The notes: generated by a model from the letters alone, not told the origin. A stretch of 64,000 bases of DNA from Sphaerisporangium melleum (GCF_014646695.1 NZ_BMNT01000029.1:62001-126000), one strand, 5' to 3'; numbered from the stretch's first letter, positions 45,329 through 55,989 are shown. Numbers and translations: made by a program.

Positions 45329-47473
45329 TCAGGGGCCGGTGAGGACGACCAGGCGCTGGGTCGCCCGGGTCATCGCGACGTAGCGGTCGACCGCTTCCTG
45401 GACGCCGTGGCCGGACGCCTGCGGGGTGACCAGGACGACCAGGTCGAACTCCAGCCCTTTGGACAGTTCCGGGCTCAGCGACCGCACCCGGGGGGTCGGC
45501 CGGAAGGTGGGATCGCCGATGACGCAGGCGGTCCCCTCGGCGTGCTCGGCGAGCCAGGTGTCCAGGATGGAGCGCAGATCCGACACCGGTCCGTGCACGA
45601 CGGGGACGCCTCCGCGGATGGAGGCCGGCACGTTGGCGTCGGGGAGCACGGCCCGGATGACCGGTTCGGCCTCCGCCATGACCTCTTGCGGTGTCCGGTA
45701 GTTGATGCTCAGCGAGGTGAGGGTGATCCGGTCGAGCCCGATCCGCTGCAGCCGTTCCTGCCACGACTCGGTGAACCCGTTCCTGGCCTGGGCGCGGTCG
45801 CCGACGATGGTGAAGCTGCGGGAGGGGCAGCGCTGCAGCAGCATCTGCCACTGCGCGTCGGTGAGTTCCTGGGCCTCGTCCACGACGATGTGCGCGAACG
45901 GGCCGGCGAGCACGTCGGGGTCGGCGCCGGGCAGTGCGCTCTCATCGACCAGGGCGTCCTGCAGGTCCTGTCCGCGCAGCATCGTCACCGCGCCTTCACC
46001 GTCGTCATCGGCCTGCAGCAGGTCCTCCACGACCTGTGCCATGCGCGCGCGTTGCGCGGCGACGGCGGCCTGCTGGCGGCTCCTGCGCCGTGACTCCTGC
46101 GGGTCGCCGAGCCGGCGCCGCGCGGCGTCCAGCAGCGGCAGGTCCGACACCGTCCAGGCCTGGGCGTCGGCGCGCTGCAACCTGCCGATGTCGGCCGGGC
46201 TGAGCCAGGGAGCGCACAGCCGCAGGTAGGCGGGCACCGTCCACAGGTCTCCCACCAGGTCGGCCGCTTCGATCAGGGGCCAGGCGCGGTTGAAGGTGGT
46301 GAGCAGGTCCCTGTCGCGCAGCAGCGCCTTGCGCACCAGGCCGGCCGGCGTGTCGTCGTCATGCTTGTCCACCAGGATCGTGACCAGTTCCTCCCAGATC
46401 TGCCCGCGTGCCTCGTTGTGCGGCGTGCCGGGTTCGGGGGCCTGGAACGCCTCGGCCCAGTCGCCGGCGCTCAGGTCGACCTGCGACCAGGGCGTCGTCA
46501 CCGTCATCGGTGCGGTGGGCGGGTTCTCGTAGAACCTCACCGCCGGCTCGATCGCCTTGACCAGCTCCGCCGACGACTTCAGCCGGGCCACCTGCGGGTC
46601 GGTCTCGGTCGCCGCCGCGGCTCCCTCGGCGACCAGGTCGCTCAGGGTGCAAAGTTGCACACCCTCCTCGCCGAGGCTGGGCAGGACGTCGGCGACGTAG
46701 GCGAGGTAGGGCTGGTGCGGGCCGACGAACAGCACGCCGCCCCGGTGGTGGCCCAGGCGCGGGTCGGAGTAGAGCAGATAGGCCGAGCGGTGCAGGGCGA
46801 CGACGGTCTTGCCCGTACCCGGGCCGCCGTCGACGACGAGGGCGCCGCGCGATCCCGCGCGGATGATGGCGTCCTGGTCGGCCTGGATGGTGCCGAGCAC
46901 GTCGCGCATCCGATCCGACCGGTTGCCGCCCAGGCTGGCGATGAAGGCGGACTGGTCGTCGAGCGCGGCGTGCCCGGCGAGCGCCTCGTGGGTGAACACC
47001 TCGTCCCAGTAGTCGCTGATCCGGCCGCGCATCCAGCGGTACCGGCGGCGGCTGGCCAGGCCCATCGGGTTGGCGTGGGTGGCGCCGAAGAACGGCTCGG
47101 CCGCAGGGGAGCGCCAGTCGAGCAGCAGCCGGCGGCCGGCACCGTCGGTGAGGCCGATGCGCCCGATGTACACCGGCTGCGGGTCGTCCGCGGGGACCAT
47201 GTGCCCCAGGCACAGATCCAGGCCGAAGCGCCGCAGTACGCGCAGGCGGGCGGTCAGCCGGTGGATCTCCAGGTCCCGGTCCAGCGCCTGCCGGCCTTTG
47301 CCGCCGGGTGCCTTGCGCTCGGCGGCGAGGCGCCCGGACAGGTCGGCGATCGACCGTTCCAGGGTGTCGGCGATGGCCGCGAAGTGCCGCTCGTCCCCGG
47401 CGATCAGCGCCGGGTCGGCCTTGCGGGACAGCCGCCCGGGAAGGTCGAACGCGCTGGTGGGCGAAGGGTTCAC
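45329..47473 (-). CDS. helR: HelD/HelR-type RNA polymerase recycling ATPase
   Basis: This 714-residue UvrD/Rep-like superfamily 1 protein has the N-terminal coiled region typical of HelD (ERSIADLSGRLAAERKAPGG), IGRIGLTDG, Q motif TIQADQDAIIRA, Walker A GGPGTGKTVVALHR, Walker B VVDEAQELTDAQWQ, INYRTPQEVM and KGLEFDLVVLV. HelD proteins bind RNA polymerase and release stalled complexes; actinobacterial HelR displaces rifamycins. A palindrome resembling the rifamycin-associated element lies at 47829-47851, supporting the HelR reading. The ~355-bp leader is unusually long. The ATG at 47473 lacks a strong ribosome-binding site. Confidence 0.88.
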   Translation of the reverse strand: MNPSPTSAFDLPGRLSRKADPALIAGDERHFAAIADTLERSIADLSGRLAAERKAPGGKGRQALDRDLEIHRLTARLRVLRRFGLDLCLGHMVPADDPQPVYIGRIGLTDGAGRRLLLDWRSPAAEPFFGATHANPMGLASRRRYRWMRGRISDYWDEVFTHEALAGHAALDDQSAFIASLGGNRSDRMRDVLGTIQADQDAIIRAGSRGALVVDGGPGTGKTVVALHRSAYLLYSDPRLGHHRGGVLFVGPHQPYLAYVADVLPSLGEEGVQLCTLSDLVAEGAAAATETDPQVARLKSSAELVKAIEPAVRFYENPPTAPMTVTTPWSQVDLSAGDWAEAFQAPEPGTPHNEARGQIWEELVTILVDKHDDDTPAGLVRKALLRDRDLLTTFNRAWPLIEAADLVGDLWTVPAYLRLCAPWLSPADIGRLQRADAQAWTVSDLPLLDAARRRLGDPQESRRRSRQQAAVAAQRARMAQVVEDLLQADDDGEGAVTMLRGQDLQDALVDESALPGADPDVLAGPFAHIVVDEAQELTDAQWQMLLQRCPSRSFTIVGDRAQARNGFTESWQERLQRIGLDRITLTSLSINYRTPQEVMAEAEPVIRAVLPDANVPASIRGGVPVVHGPVSDLRSILDTWLAEHAEGTACVIGDPTFRPTPRVRSLSPELSKGLEFDLVVLVTPQASGHGVQEAVDRYVAMTRATQRLVVLTGP

Positions 47474-48051
47474 GGTGTCAGGCTCCCTATGTGAGGTTCG
47501 CCGGCGCCGTCAGGCGCGGCGAAGCGGTGTCCACGGCGGGCGGGGTTTCGCCCGCCGTGCCGTTGCCGGGTCGACCGGCCGGGGTTTGAGAAGGTCGCGG
47601 TGCTGCGGGCCCCGGCCCGGCATGCCGGGCGCCTCACCTGGGTGCGACCGCTCCGGCAACGTCCTTGCACGTGCCCCCGAGCCCGCGAACCGGTGGCACA
47701 GCGGCCGGCGGGTACGCCTCCGGTACGGCCGGGAGCCTCCGCTCGGCCCGTACCTCGACGGCGCACACGCATGCCACGTCCCCGTTTCCGCAGGTTGCGG
47801 CCTCGGCCGACCGATTGTGCAGCATGGAGGGGGTCTTGCCGCAAGCCCCCCGGTGCGCTATACGTTGAGAGTGGAAAGGGGACGGCGATCTCCTTTGCCT
47901 TCCGCCTCCCTGCGGACGCACGGCCCTGCCCCTGAGGCCGCACCCCGACGTGCACGCCATTCGCGGCGGCCCAGACGCTCTGCCCTACCCCGCGGATGCT
48001 CCCCCCAGGACGGGAACTCCCCCCTTCGGCGAGGCGGTTCCAACGCGGGCG
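47474..48051. other. Long leader region upstream of the HelR-type gene
   Basis: This stretch holds the RAE-like palindrome and no convincing gene. A 63-codon frame on the minus strand (47825-47634) starts just after the palindrome; its Cys-rich translation lacks recognisable features and could be a leader peptide or chance. The palindrome also overlaps a plus-strand pattern TTGCCG-17 bp-TATACG that leads to no obvious gene. Confidence 0.4.
47829..47851 (-). promoter_or_regulatory. Rifamycin-associated-element-like palindrome
   Basis: On the minus strand the sequence reads GGGGGCTTGC, G, GCAAG, A, CCCCC: a near-perfect inverted repeat around CTTGC-G-GCAAG. The 19-bp RAE reported upstream of rifamycin-inactivating genes and helR has, as I recall it, the form GGGGCTTGC-N-GCAAGCCCC; this copy differs by one inserted A. 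It lies 355 bp before the helR-like start. Confidence 0.65.
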
Positions 48052-48498
48052 TCAGGAAGGGCGTCGCCGCGCCGGACTTTCCTTGCCGGGCTTGGCGCGC
48101 TCGACGATCGAGGCCACCCGCGCCCGGAGCCGCGCCCGGCGTTCCGGCCACCCCTGCGCGATGATCGAGTACATCGCCGAGTCGCGCGGCAGCCCATGCT
48201 CGCCCGGCGCCCACGACCGGGACCAGTTGCGCGGCACGCCCTCGGACCGGGCGCCCACGCCGGCGATCGCGGCACGGGAGCGGCCGTTGCGCGCGTCGGT
48301 CTTCAGATCGACCCTTGCGACGTTCCAGTGCTCGAAGGCGCCAGGGCCTCCTCCACCCGGCGATCGTAGGGGAGAACCCGTCGCCCATGGGTGGATCAAG
48401 ACGAACGCGACGATCAGTGCCAGGGCCGTGGCGATCGACGGCACCGCGCGCGGCCCGGCCGAGGCGGCAAGACCGGCCGCGCAGGACGACCAGCACAT
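48052..48498 (-). CDS. Hypothetical single-pass membrane protein
   Basis: This 148-residue frame has consistent third-position G/C over most of its length. A hydrophobic helix ([18 protein letters not shown], about residues 21-38) is followed by a polar domain with [36 protein letters not shown] and SMYSII-like helices rich in Arg. It looks like a membrane-anchored protein with an extracytoplasmic or cytoplasmic C-domain. I do not recognise a family. No ribosome-binding site precedes ATG 48498; a GTG near 48450 is an alternative start. Confidence 0.5.
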   Translation of the reverse strand: MCWSSCAAGLAASAGPRAVPSIATALALIVAFVLIHPWATGSPLRSPGGGGPGAFEHWNVARVDLKTDARNGRSRAAIAGVGARSEGVPRNWSRSWAPGEHGLPRDSAMYSIIAQGWPERRARLRARVASIVERAKPGKESPARRRPS

Positions 48499-48589
48499 GC
48501 GGAACGTGCCGTGATGTCAGCACGGTCGTATGATGACGCCTTCCCCTGGCGCAGGGAGCCGGCCGCGGCAGGCCGGGCTGGTTCTCCTT

Positions 48590-48630
48590 CACGGCCGGGC
48601 CGCCCGGGTCACGCGGGCGGCCCGGCCGTG
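48590..48630 (-). terminator. Terminator of the L,D-transpeptidase gene
   Basis: 17-bp perfect arms (CACGGCCGGGCCGCCCG at 48590-48606 and its complement at 48614-48630) flank a 7-base loop, 55 bases past the stop at 48686. It is very stable and lacks a T-run. Confidence 0.7.
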
Positions 48631-48685
48631 CGGGGCGTCGGGCAGACCGGCTCCGGCGGGTGTCGCCCGGGCGAGCAGGCGGGGG

Positions 48686-49906
48686 TCAGGCGGCGGTCAG
48701 GGCGCTGCCCTTCTTCCACTGCTTGAACGGCATCTGCCAGAACCCCCACCCGTTGTTCCACTCCAGTGCCCTGTTGGTGCCGACGATCTTCACCACGTCA
48801 CCGCGGTGGAAGTTGTCGTAGAACCACTTGGCCTGGTCGGGGCGGGCGTTGACGCAGCCGTGGCTGACGTTGGCGCGGCCCTGGGAGCCGACCGACCACG
48901 GTGCGCCGTGCACGTACTCGCCGCTGTTGGAGATGCGGACGGCGTGGTTGACGATCTCCTTGTAGTAGCCCGGGTCGCCCTTCTTCTTGCCCGGGGAGAT
49001 CATGGTGACCGGGTTACCGCGTTCCATCGTCAGGTGGACGCCGTTGGTGGTGGTGTACTCGCGGGTGGTGGCCTTGCCGGCGCTGATCGCCATCTTCTGC
49101 ACGACCTTGCCGTCGCGGCGGACGACCATCTGGTGGGTGCGGGTGTCGACGCTGCTGATCCACGCCGCGCCGACTTTCATGGTGGTCGCGTAGTCGCGCA
49201 TGCCGTAGACGTCCTTGCCGGCGCGCACTCCGGCCAGGCTGGCGGTGAAGCGCACCTTCTGGTGGGCCGGCCAGAACTTGGCGGGACGGTAGATGGCCAG
49301 GCTGTCGTCGATCCACCGCCAGGCGCCCGCGACGGGCTTTTCCGGGGTGACCTGCATTGCCCGCTCGACGGTCTTCTTGTCGCCGACCGGGCGGCTGAAG
49401 CGCACCATGATCGGCATGCCGATGCCGACGGTCTCCCCCTTGATGTTGGGGGTGATGTCGGCGATGCGCAGCTGCTGGGAGGCGGTGGGCTCGAGGGTGG
49501 TGAAGGAGCTGGTGGCCGTCGCCTGGCCGCCCTGGCCGGTGGCCGTCACCGAGACGGTGTAGGCCTCCGATGGCCGCAGCGGGCCCTTGGAGACCCACTT
49601 GGTGCGCCCGGAGTCGAACTCGCCCTCCAGTGACTTGCCGCCGGCCTGGACGGTGACCTCCCCCAGCTCACCGCCGGCGGCGGTGACCACGACCTTCTTG
49701 TCCGGCCGGACCGCGGTGGCGCCCTTCGCCGGGCTGATCTTGATCTGCGGCGCCGGCGTGGCCGGGGCGCTGCTCTGGCTCCCGCCGCCCGGGCCCGCCG
49801 ACCCCGGGCCCGTGGCGCCGCCCGAGCAGGACGCGGTCAGCAGCAGGGCCGTCGCCGTGGCCGACACGGCGACCAAAGCCCTCAGACGGTGGCGCAAGTC
49901 CGGCAC
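48686..49906 (-). CDS. L,D-transpeptidase lipoprotein
   Basis: This 406-residue secreted lipoprotein makes 3-3 cross-links in peptidoglycan. The signal has lipobox LTASC (mature Cys ~ residue 24), followed by a Ser/Pro/Gly linker. Two Ig-like domains (about residues 50-230) precede a YkuD catalytic domain with HGAPWSVGSQGRANVSHGCVN holding the active-site His and Cys. The tryptophan-rich C-terminal tail (WNNGWGFWQMPFKQW) is typical of mycobacterial Ldt2-like enzymes. GTG 49906 follows GGGGGAGA. A BldD-like palindrome cluster lies 155-220 bp upstream. Confidence 0.94.
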   Translation of the reverse strand: MPDLRHRLRALVAVSATATALLLTASCSGGATGPGSAGPGGGSQSSAPATPAPQIKISPAKGATAVRPDKKVVVTAAGGELGEVTVQAGGKSLEGEFDSGRTKWVSKGPLRPSEAYTVSVTATGQGGQATATSSFTTLEPTASQQLRIADITPNIKGETVGIGMPIMVRFSRPVGDKKTVERAMQVTPEKPVAGAWRWIDDSLAIYRPAKFWPAHQKVRFTASLAGVRAGKDVYGMRDYATTMKVGAAWISSVDTRTHQMVVRRDGKVVQKMAISAGKATTREYTTTNGVHLTMERGNPVTMISPGKKKGDPGYYKEIVNHAVRISNSGEYVHGAPWSVGSQGRANVSHGCVNARPDQAKWFYDNFHRGDVVKIVGTNRALEWNNGWGFWQMPFKQWKKGSALTAA

Positions 49907-50061
49907 GATCTCTCCCCCAGCACACAGCAAAGTACTGATAAAAACCCTAATAGGGATTGGCACTGGAACGTGCACGTTTTGGATGCCTTGGGTCACATTT
50001 CGGCCACCTCCGCGGCCTGGATCGGGCCCATCCGGACACCTGCCACCCGCACGGACCCCGG

Positions 50062-50127
50062 CGCAGGTGACCCTGGTCACCTGCGGACTCTGGCCGTGGG
50101 TGACCGGGCCGGTGCCTACGGTCACCC
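50062..50127. promoter_or_regulatory. GGTGACC palindrome cluster (BldD-box-like)
   Basis: CGCAGGTGACC-CT-GGTCACCTGCG (arms of 11 bp, 50062-50072 and 50075-50085) is an almost loop-free palindrome. A second pair, GGGTGACC (50098-50105) and GGTCACCC (50120-50127), follows. GTGAC-4bp-GTCAC in the first resembles the reported BldD box. BldD controls development in Streptomyces, so cell-wall control of the downstream L,D-transpeptidase gene is plausible but unproven. Confidence 0.5.
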
Positions 50128-50421
50128 GCCCGGCGGACATCTTCACGAGGGAGACGGCGGCAGCGCGGAGCATGTTTCTCCGGCCCTTCGACGTACCGGA
50201 AAAAAACCTGAATGCCCGTTAAGTAGGAATCGGCACGTCCGGAAGAAGGCACCCGCAGGGCTCGCCGCCGCATCGGCCGGCACCAGGGCGGCACCACTGC
50301 GCGCGCCGGGCCCCGGACGCGGCGGGCCTCATCGGCCTCGCGCGGCGCGATCGGCCTGGTCCGGCCCTGACCGCGGATACGGCGCGGTCCGGCGCCGACG
50401 GTACGGGCCGGGCGACGCGCT

Positions 50422-50439
50422 CGCCCGCATGAGCGGGCG
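50422..50439 (-). terminator. Hairpin after recD2
   Basis: CGCCCGC (50422-50428) pairs with GCGGGCG (50433-50439) around ATGA, five bases beyond the recD2 stop. Confidence 0.5.
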
Positions 50440-50444
50440 TGGGG

Positions 50445-52664
50445 TCAGCCCTGGCGGAGGCGGTGGGTGAGGCCGGTGTGGCGGCGGCCGGCGCCGCGGG
50501 TGCGCACCGCCTGGGCCAGGGCCCGCCGGGAGCCGACGAGCACCACCAGCTTCTTGGCCCGGGTGACCGCGGTGTAGAGCAGATTGCGCTGCAGCATCAT
50601 CCACGCGCTGGTGGCCAGCGGGACCACCACGGCCGGATACTCGCTGCCCTGCGAGCGGTGGATGGACACGGCGTAGGCGTGGGCCAGCTCGTCCAGCTCG
50701 TCGAAGGCGTACTCGACGCTCTCGTCCTCGTCGGTCAGCACGGTGAGCCTGCCGTCCTCGGGCCGCAGGTCGGTGACCACGCCCACGGTGCCGTTGAACA
50801 CCCCCGCCACGCCCTTGTCGTAGTTGTTGCGCAACTGGGTGACCTTGTCGCCGATGCGGAAGACCCGCCCGCCGTACCGCCGCTCGGGCATGCCCTCGCG
50901 GGCGGGGGTCAGCGCCTCCTGCAAGGCCGTGTTGAGGTTGCCCGCCCCGGCCGCGCCGCGGTGCATCGGCGCCAGCACCTGCACGTCCCGCCTGGGGTTC
51001 AGCCCGAACCTGCGGGGGATGCGCCGGGCCACCACGTCCACGGTCAGCGCGGCGATCTCCTCGGGCTCCTCGCAGGGGAACAGGAAGAAGTCGCTCATCC
51101 CGGCCAGAGTGGGGTGCAGCCCGGTGTTGATGCGGTGGGCGTTGACGACCACCCCCGACTGCTGGGCCTGGCGGAAGATCTGGGTCAGCCGCACCCGCGG
51201 GACGGCCTCGGCGGCCAGCAGGTCGCGCAGCACCTCGCCGGCCCCGACCGAGGGGAGCTGGTCGACGTCGCCCACGAACAGCAGGTGGGCCCCGCTCGCC
51301 ACCGCCTTGACCAGCTTGTTGGCCAGCAGCAGGTCCAGCATGGAGGCCTCGTCCACCACCAGCAGGTCGGCGTCCAGCGGGTTGTCGCGGTCGAAGGTCG
51401 CATCCCCGCCGGGCCGCAGTTGCAGCAGGCGGTGCACGGTGGTGGCCTCGTGCCCGGTCAGCTCGGCCAGCCGCTTGGCGGCCCGGCCGGTGGGCGCGGC
51501 CAGCACGACCTTGGCCTTCTTGGCCCGTGCCAGCGCCACGATCGAGCGCACGGTGAAGCTCTTGCCGCACCCGGGCCCGCCGGTCAGCACGGCGACCTTG
51601 GAGGTGAGCGCCAGGCGCACCGCCTCGGACTGCTCGGGGGCGAGCTCGGACCCGGTGCGCTCCCGCAGCCAGGCCAGCGCGGCGTCCCAGTCGACGCCGG
51701 CGAACGCGCCGAGCCGGTCGGCGCCGGCCTCCAGCAGGCGGCGCACCCCGCCGGCCAGCGACAGCTCGGCCCGGTGGAAGGGCACCAGGTAGACCGCGGG
51801 CACCGTCCCGTCCCCGGCGGGGACCTCCTCGCGGATCACGCCCTCGGCGGTGACCAGCTCCTCCAGGCAGCCGGTCACCAGCTCGGCCGGCACCTGCAGG
51901 ATCTTCACCGCGTCGCCCACCAGGTTGGGCGCGGGCAGGAAGCAGTGACCGGCGTCGGCGGCCTGGGACAGGGTGTGGCGCAGCCCGGCCTTGACCCGTT
52001 CGGGGCTGTCGTGCGGGATGCCGACGGCCTGGGCGATGGTGTCGGCGGTCTTGAACCCGATGCCCCACACGTCCTCGGCCAGCCGGTAGGGCTCGGTGCG
52101 CACCACCGTGATCGACTGCTCGCCGTACTGCTTGAAGATGCGCACCGCGATGGAGGTGGACACCCCGACCCCCTGCAGGAAGATCATCACCTCTTTGATG
52201 ATCTTCTGTTCCTCCCAGGCGGCGGCGATCATCTTGGTGCGCTTGGGGCCCAGGCCCGGCACCTCGACCAGCCGTTCGGGCGAGGCCTCGATGACCTCCA
52301 GCGTCGCGACCCCGAAGTGGCCGACGATGCGCTCGGCCATCTTCGGGCCGATGCCCTTGATCAGGCCGGACCCCAGGTAGCGCTGGATGCCCTGCACCGT
52401 GGCGGGCAGCACCGTGGTGTAGGACCACACCTCGAACTGCCTGCCGTACTTGGGATGGGAGGTCCATCGGCCGGTCAGCCGCAGGCTCTCGCCGACCTGC
52501 GCCCCGAGCAGCGGCCCCACCGCCGTCACCAGGTCGGGCCCGCTGCGCTCGGCCGCCACCCGGGCGATGGTGTACCCGGTCTCCTCGTTGGCGTAGGTGA
52601 TGCGCTCGAGCACGGCGTTCAGCACGTGACCGGGGGGAGGTCCTTCCGCCGCGGAGGTGGTCAT
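50445..52664 (-). CDS. recD2: RecD2-type 5'-3' DNA helicase
   Basis: This 739-residue superfamily 1B helicase of the RecBC-independent RecD2 class is used in DNA repair. The long N-terminal region has an OB-like fold then helix-hairpin-helix repeats (SGLIKGIGPKMAERIV, VPGLGPKRTKMIA, VWGIGFKTADTIA). The motor starts with Walker A TGGPGCGKSFTVRS, then VVDEASMLD, VGDVDQLPSVG, QIFRQAQQSG and the C-terminal SIHRSQGSEYPAVVVPL. ATG 52664 fits the family. It is divergent from the beta-lactamase-type gene across 168 bp. Confidence 0.96.
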   Translation of the reverse strand: MTTSAAEGPPPGHVLNAVLERITYANEETGYTIARVAAERSGPDLVTAVGPLLGAQVGESLRLTGRWTSHPKYGRQFEVWSYTTVLPATVQGIQRYLGSGLIKGIGPKMAERIVGHFGVATLEVIEASPERLVEVPGLGPKRTKMIAAAWEEQKIIKEVMIFLQGVGVSTSIAVRIFKQYGEQSITVVRTEPYRLAEDVWGIGFKTADTIAQAVGIPHDSPERVKAGLRHTLSQAADAGHCFLPAPNLVGDAVKILQVPAELVTGCLEELVTAEGVIREEVPAGDGTVPAVYLVPFHRAELSLAGGVRRLLEAGADRLGAFAGVDWDAALAWLRERTGSELAPEQSEAVRLALTSKVAVLTGGPGCGKSFTVRSIVALARAKKAKVVLAAPTGRAAKRLAELTGHEATTVHRLLQLRPGGDATFDRDNPLDADLLVVDEASMLDLLLANKLVKAVASGAHLLFVGDVDQLPSVGAGEVLRDLLAAEAVPRVRLTQIFRQAQQSGVVVNAHRINTGLHPTLAGMSDFFLFPCEEPEEIAALTVDVVARRIPRRFGLNPRRDVQVLAPMHRGAAGAGNLNTALQEALTPAREGMPERRYGGRVFRIGDKVTQLRNNYDKGVAGVFNGTVGVVTDLRPEDGRLTVLTDEDESVEYAFDELDELAHAYAVSIHRSQGSEYPAVVVPLATSAWMMLQRNLLYTAVTRAKKLVVLVGSRRALAQAVRTRGAGRRHTGLTHRLRQG

Positions 52665-52832
52665 GGCCGGTATTCTCCCCCAGCCCGCCTCCCGCGCGGC
52701 GCCCTCGCCCGATCAAGGGCCCCCGCCGGGGCGCGCGGCGGGCTCCTCATCCGGGCCGCGGGAGAGGGGCGGCGGATCCGGCCCCGGCTAGGGTGGCACT
52801 GTTCCCGGCCCGGCAATAAGGAGAGACGGCGG

Positions 52833-54188
52833 ATGGCGGCGATTCTCGAGGCTACGGCGCGCGCGCTGCTGCGCCGCGTGGCGATCGAGCAGACCGAGGC
52901 GCGGCTGCCCTCACTGAGCACCATGGTGCTGCGCGACGGCGAGCCGGTGTGGTTCGGCGCGCGCGGCGCCGTCGAGGACGGCGCCGCGCCCACCCCCGCC
53001 ACCCAGTACCGCATCGGCTCGATCACCAAGACCCTGATCGCCGTCCTGGTGATGCGGCTGCGCGACGAGGGCGCGCTGGAGCTGAACGACCCGCTGTCGC
53101 GGCACCTTCCCGGCACCCCGGTCGGGGAGGTCACCCTCGCCCAGCTGCTGTCGCACACCGCGGGGCTGACCGCCGAGCCGCCCGGGCCGTGGTGGGAGCG
53201 CGTGCCGGGCGCCGACATCGGGTCGCTGACCGCGGCGCTGGACGCCGGCACCGCCCGCCACCGGCCGGGCCGCCGCCTGCACTACTCCAACGTCGGGTTC
53301 GCCCTGCTCGGCGAGGTGGTCGCCCGGCACCGCGCGACCGGCTGGGCCGAGGCGGCGCGCGAGGAGATCCTCCAGCCGCTGGGGATGGGCGACACCACCA
53401 CCCGGCCGCGCGAGCCGCACGCCCGCGGATACGCCGTCCACCCGTGGGCCGACGTGCTGCTGCCCGAGCCCGAGCACGACGCCGGGGCGATGGCTCCGGC
53501 CGGTCAGCTCTGGTCCACCTGCGACGACCTGGCGCGGTGGGTGCGGTTTCTGTCCCTGGGGGATCCGGACGTCCTTGCCCCCTCGACCCTGGCCGAGATG
53601 CGCGAGCCGATCGGGGTGGACGACACCGACGCCTGGAGCGTGGGCTTCGGGCTGGGCATCCAGCTGCTGCGCCACCGCGGGCGGCGCCTGGCCGGGCACG
53701 GCGGGTCGATGCCCGGCTTCCTCGCCGCGGTCTGGGGCGACCCCGCCGACGGGTCGGGGGTCTTGTGCCTGGCCAACACCACCTCCGGGCTGCGGCCCCC
53801 GCTCCTCACCGACCTGCTGGACATCATCGACGCCCACGAGCCGGTCATCCCGCGGCCCTGGACGCCGTCCCCGGCCGACACCGAGATGCTGGAGCTGACC
53901 GGCCCCTGGTACTGGGGCCCGGCGGCGTTCCTGCTGCGGCTGCTGCCCGGCCGCGACTTCGTGCTCGGCCCGGTGAACGGGCAGGGGCGGGCCTCCCGGT
54001 TCGCCGCGAAGGACGACGGCACCTGGCTGGGCCTGGACGGCTACTACGCCGGGGAGACCCTGCGCGTGGTGCGCCGCCCGGACGGGACCGCCGGGTACCT
54101 GGATCTGAACACCTTCGTCTTCACCCGCCTGCCCTACGACCCCGGCGCGCCGATCCCCGGCGGCGTGGACGACAAGGGCTGGCGCTGA
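52833..54188 (+). CDS. Serine hydrolase, beta-lactamase family (class C/DD-peptidase-like)
   Basis: This 451-residue protein has SITK (S-x-x-K nucleophile and general base), YSN (Y-x-N) in RLHYSNVGFALLGEV and GHGGS in the KTG position. The class-C-like fold is followed by a ~110-residue C-terminal beta domain (WTPSPADTEMLELTGPWYWG onward), as in esterase or D-aminopeptidase relatives. It has no signal peptide, so antibiotic hydrolysis in the periplasm is unlikely; an esterase or peptidase role is more probable. AAGGAGAG precedes ATG 52833. Confidence 0.9.
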   Translation: MAAILEATARALLRRVAIEQTEARLPSLSTMVLRDGEPVWFGARGAVEDGAAPTPATQYRIGSITKTLIAVLVMRLRDEGALELNDPLSRHLPGTPVGEVTLAQLLSHTAGLTAEPPGPWWERVPGADIGSLTAALDAGTARHRPGRRLHYSNVGFALLGEVVARHRATGWAEAAREEILQPLGMGDTTTRPREPHARGYAVHPWADVLLPEPEHDAGAMAPAGQLWSTCDDLARWVRFLSLGDPDVLAPSTLAEMREPIGVDDTDAWSVGFGLGIQLLRHRGRRLAGHGGSMPGFLAAVWGDPADGSGVLCLANTTSGLRPPLLTDLLDIIDAHEPVIPRPWTPSPADTEMLELTGPWYWGPAAFLLRLLPGRDFVLGPVNGQGRASRFAAKDDGTWLGLDGYYAGETLRVVRRPDGTAGYLDLNTFVFTRLPYDPGAPIPGGVDDKGWR

Positions 54189-54423
54189 CCCACCAGGCCA
54201 CAGCGCGCGGGACGCGCTTCCGGCCCACGGCCGAAGGGAGCGCTGCCCCTGACGGACACCTCACGCGTGGCCGCGTGACCACGCCCCCGCTCGCGCGGCC
54301 ACCGGATGAACGGGCGCGGCCCGGCTCCGGCGAGAGCGTGAGGGCGGCGCCGGCCGCCGTATGCTGGCCGGGCGCACGGCGGCCGCGGGCGCGGGCCGGG
54401 CCGCACCGAACGGCACGCGGGGG

Positions 54424-55695
<1,272 letters not shown>

Positions 55696-55989
55696 TCACC
55701 GCCTCCTGTCACCCGAGCCGTTCGGCGGCGATGCGGCCACGCCGCCGCCGAGCAGATCACCGGAACCCTCCAGCCGCCGGTACTCCTCCAGCGCGAGGTG
55801 ACGCAGCGGCGCCGAGGGCAGGTCGCAGGCGGCCGGTCGTCCGATCCAGGCGAAAGAAGCGCGGGTGGCGCCCGAACCAGGCAGGCCTGCATCGATCAAC
55901 GTGACGGGTCGGCCGCGCCCGGCCAGGTGGTACGCCAGTGACGCCCCGATGATGCCGGCGCCGACCACGATGATGCCGTGATCCGCCAT
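55696..55989 (-). pseudogene. D-amino-acid/glycine oxidase-type fragment, 3' truncated
   Basis: 97 codons encode the N-terminal FAD-binding Rossmann motif of DAO-family oxidases (VVGAGIIGASLAYHLAGRG, then VTLIDAGLPGSGATRASFAW). The catalytic part, normally another ~270 residues, is absent. The stop lies immediately next to the ECF42 gene's stop (55695/55696), so the remaining gene ends exactly at its neighbour. The start ATG 55989 has no strong ribosome-binding site. It is probably a relic left by a deletion. Confidence 0.75.

Larger units (their letters stand above)
49907..50444. other. Regulatory region upstream of the L,D-transpeptidase
   Basis: No gene is evident in these 538 bp. The part next to the start is AT-rich (TGATAAAAACCCTAATAGGG on the plus strand at 49937-49956, with CCCTA-A-TAGGG-type symmetry) and should hold the promoter. 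Further right lies the GGTGACC palindrome cluster, then the recD2 terminator. Confidence 0.45.

Noticed and set aside
50439-54188. A 1249-codon plus-strand frame running antisense through recD2 into the beta-lactamase gene
   Set aside because: Its first two-thirds is the G/C-rich shadow of recD2, whose helicase motifs are clear on the minus strand. Only the part from 52833 is a real gene.
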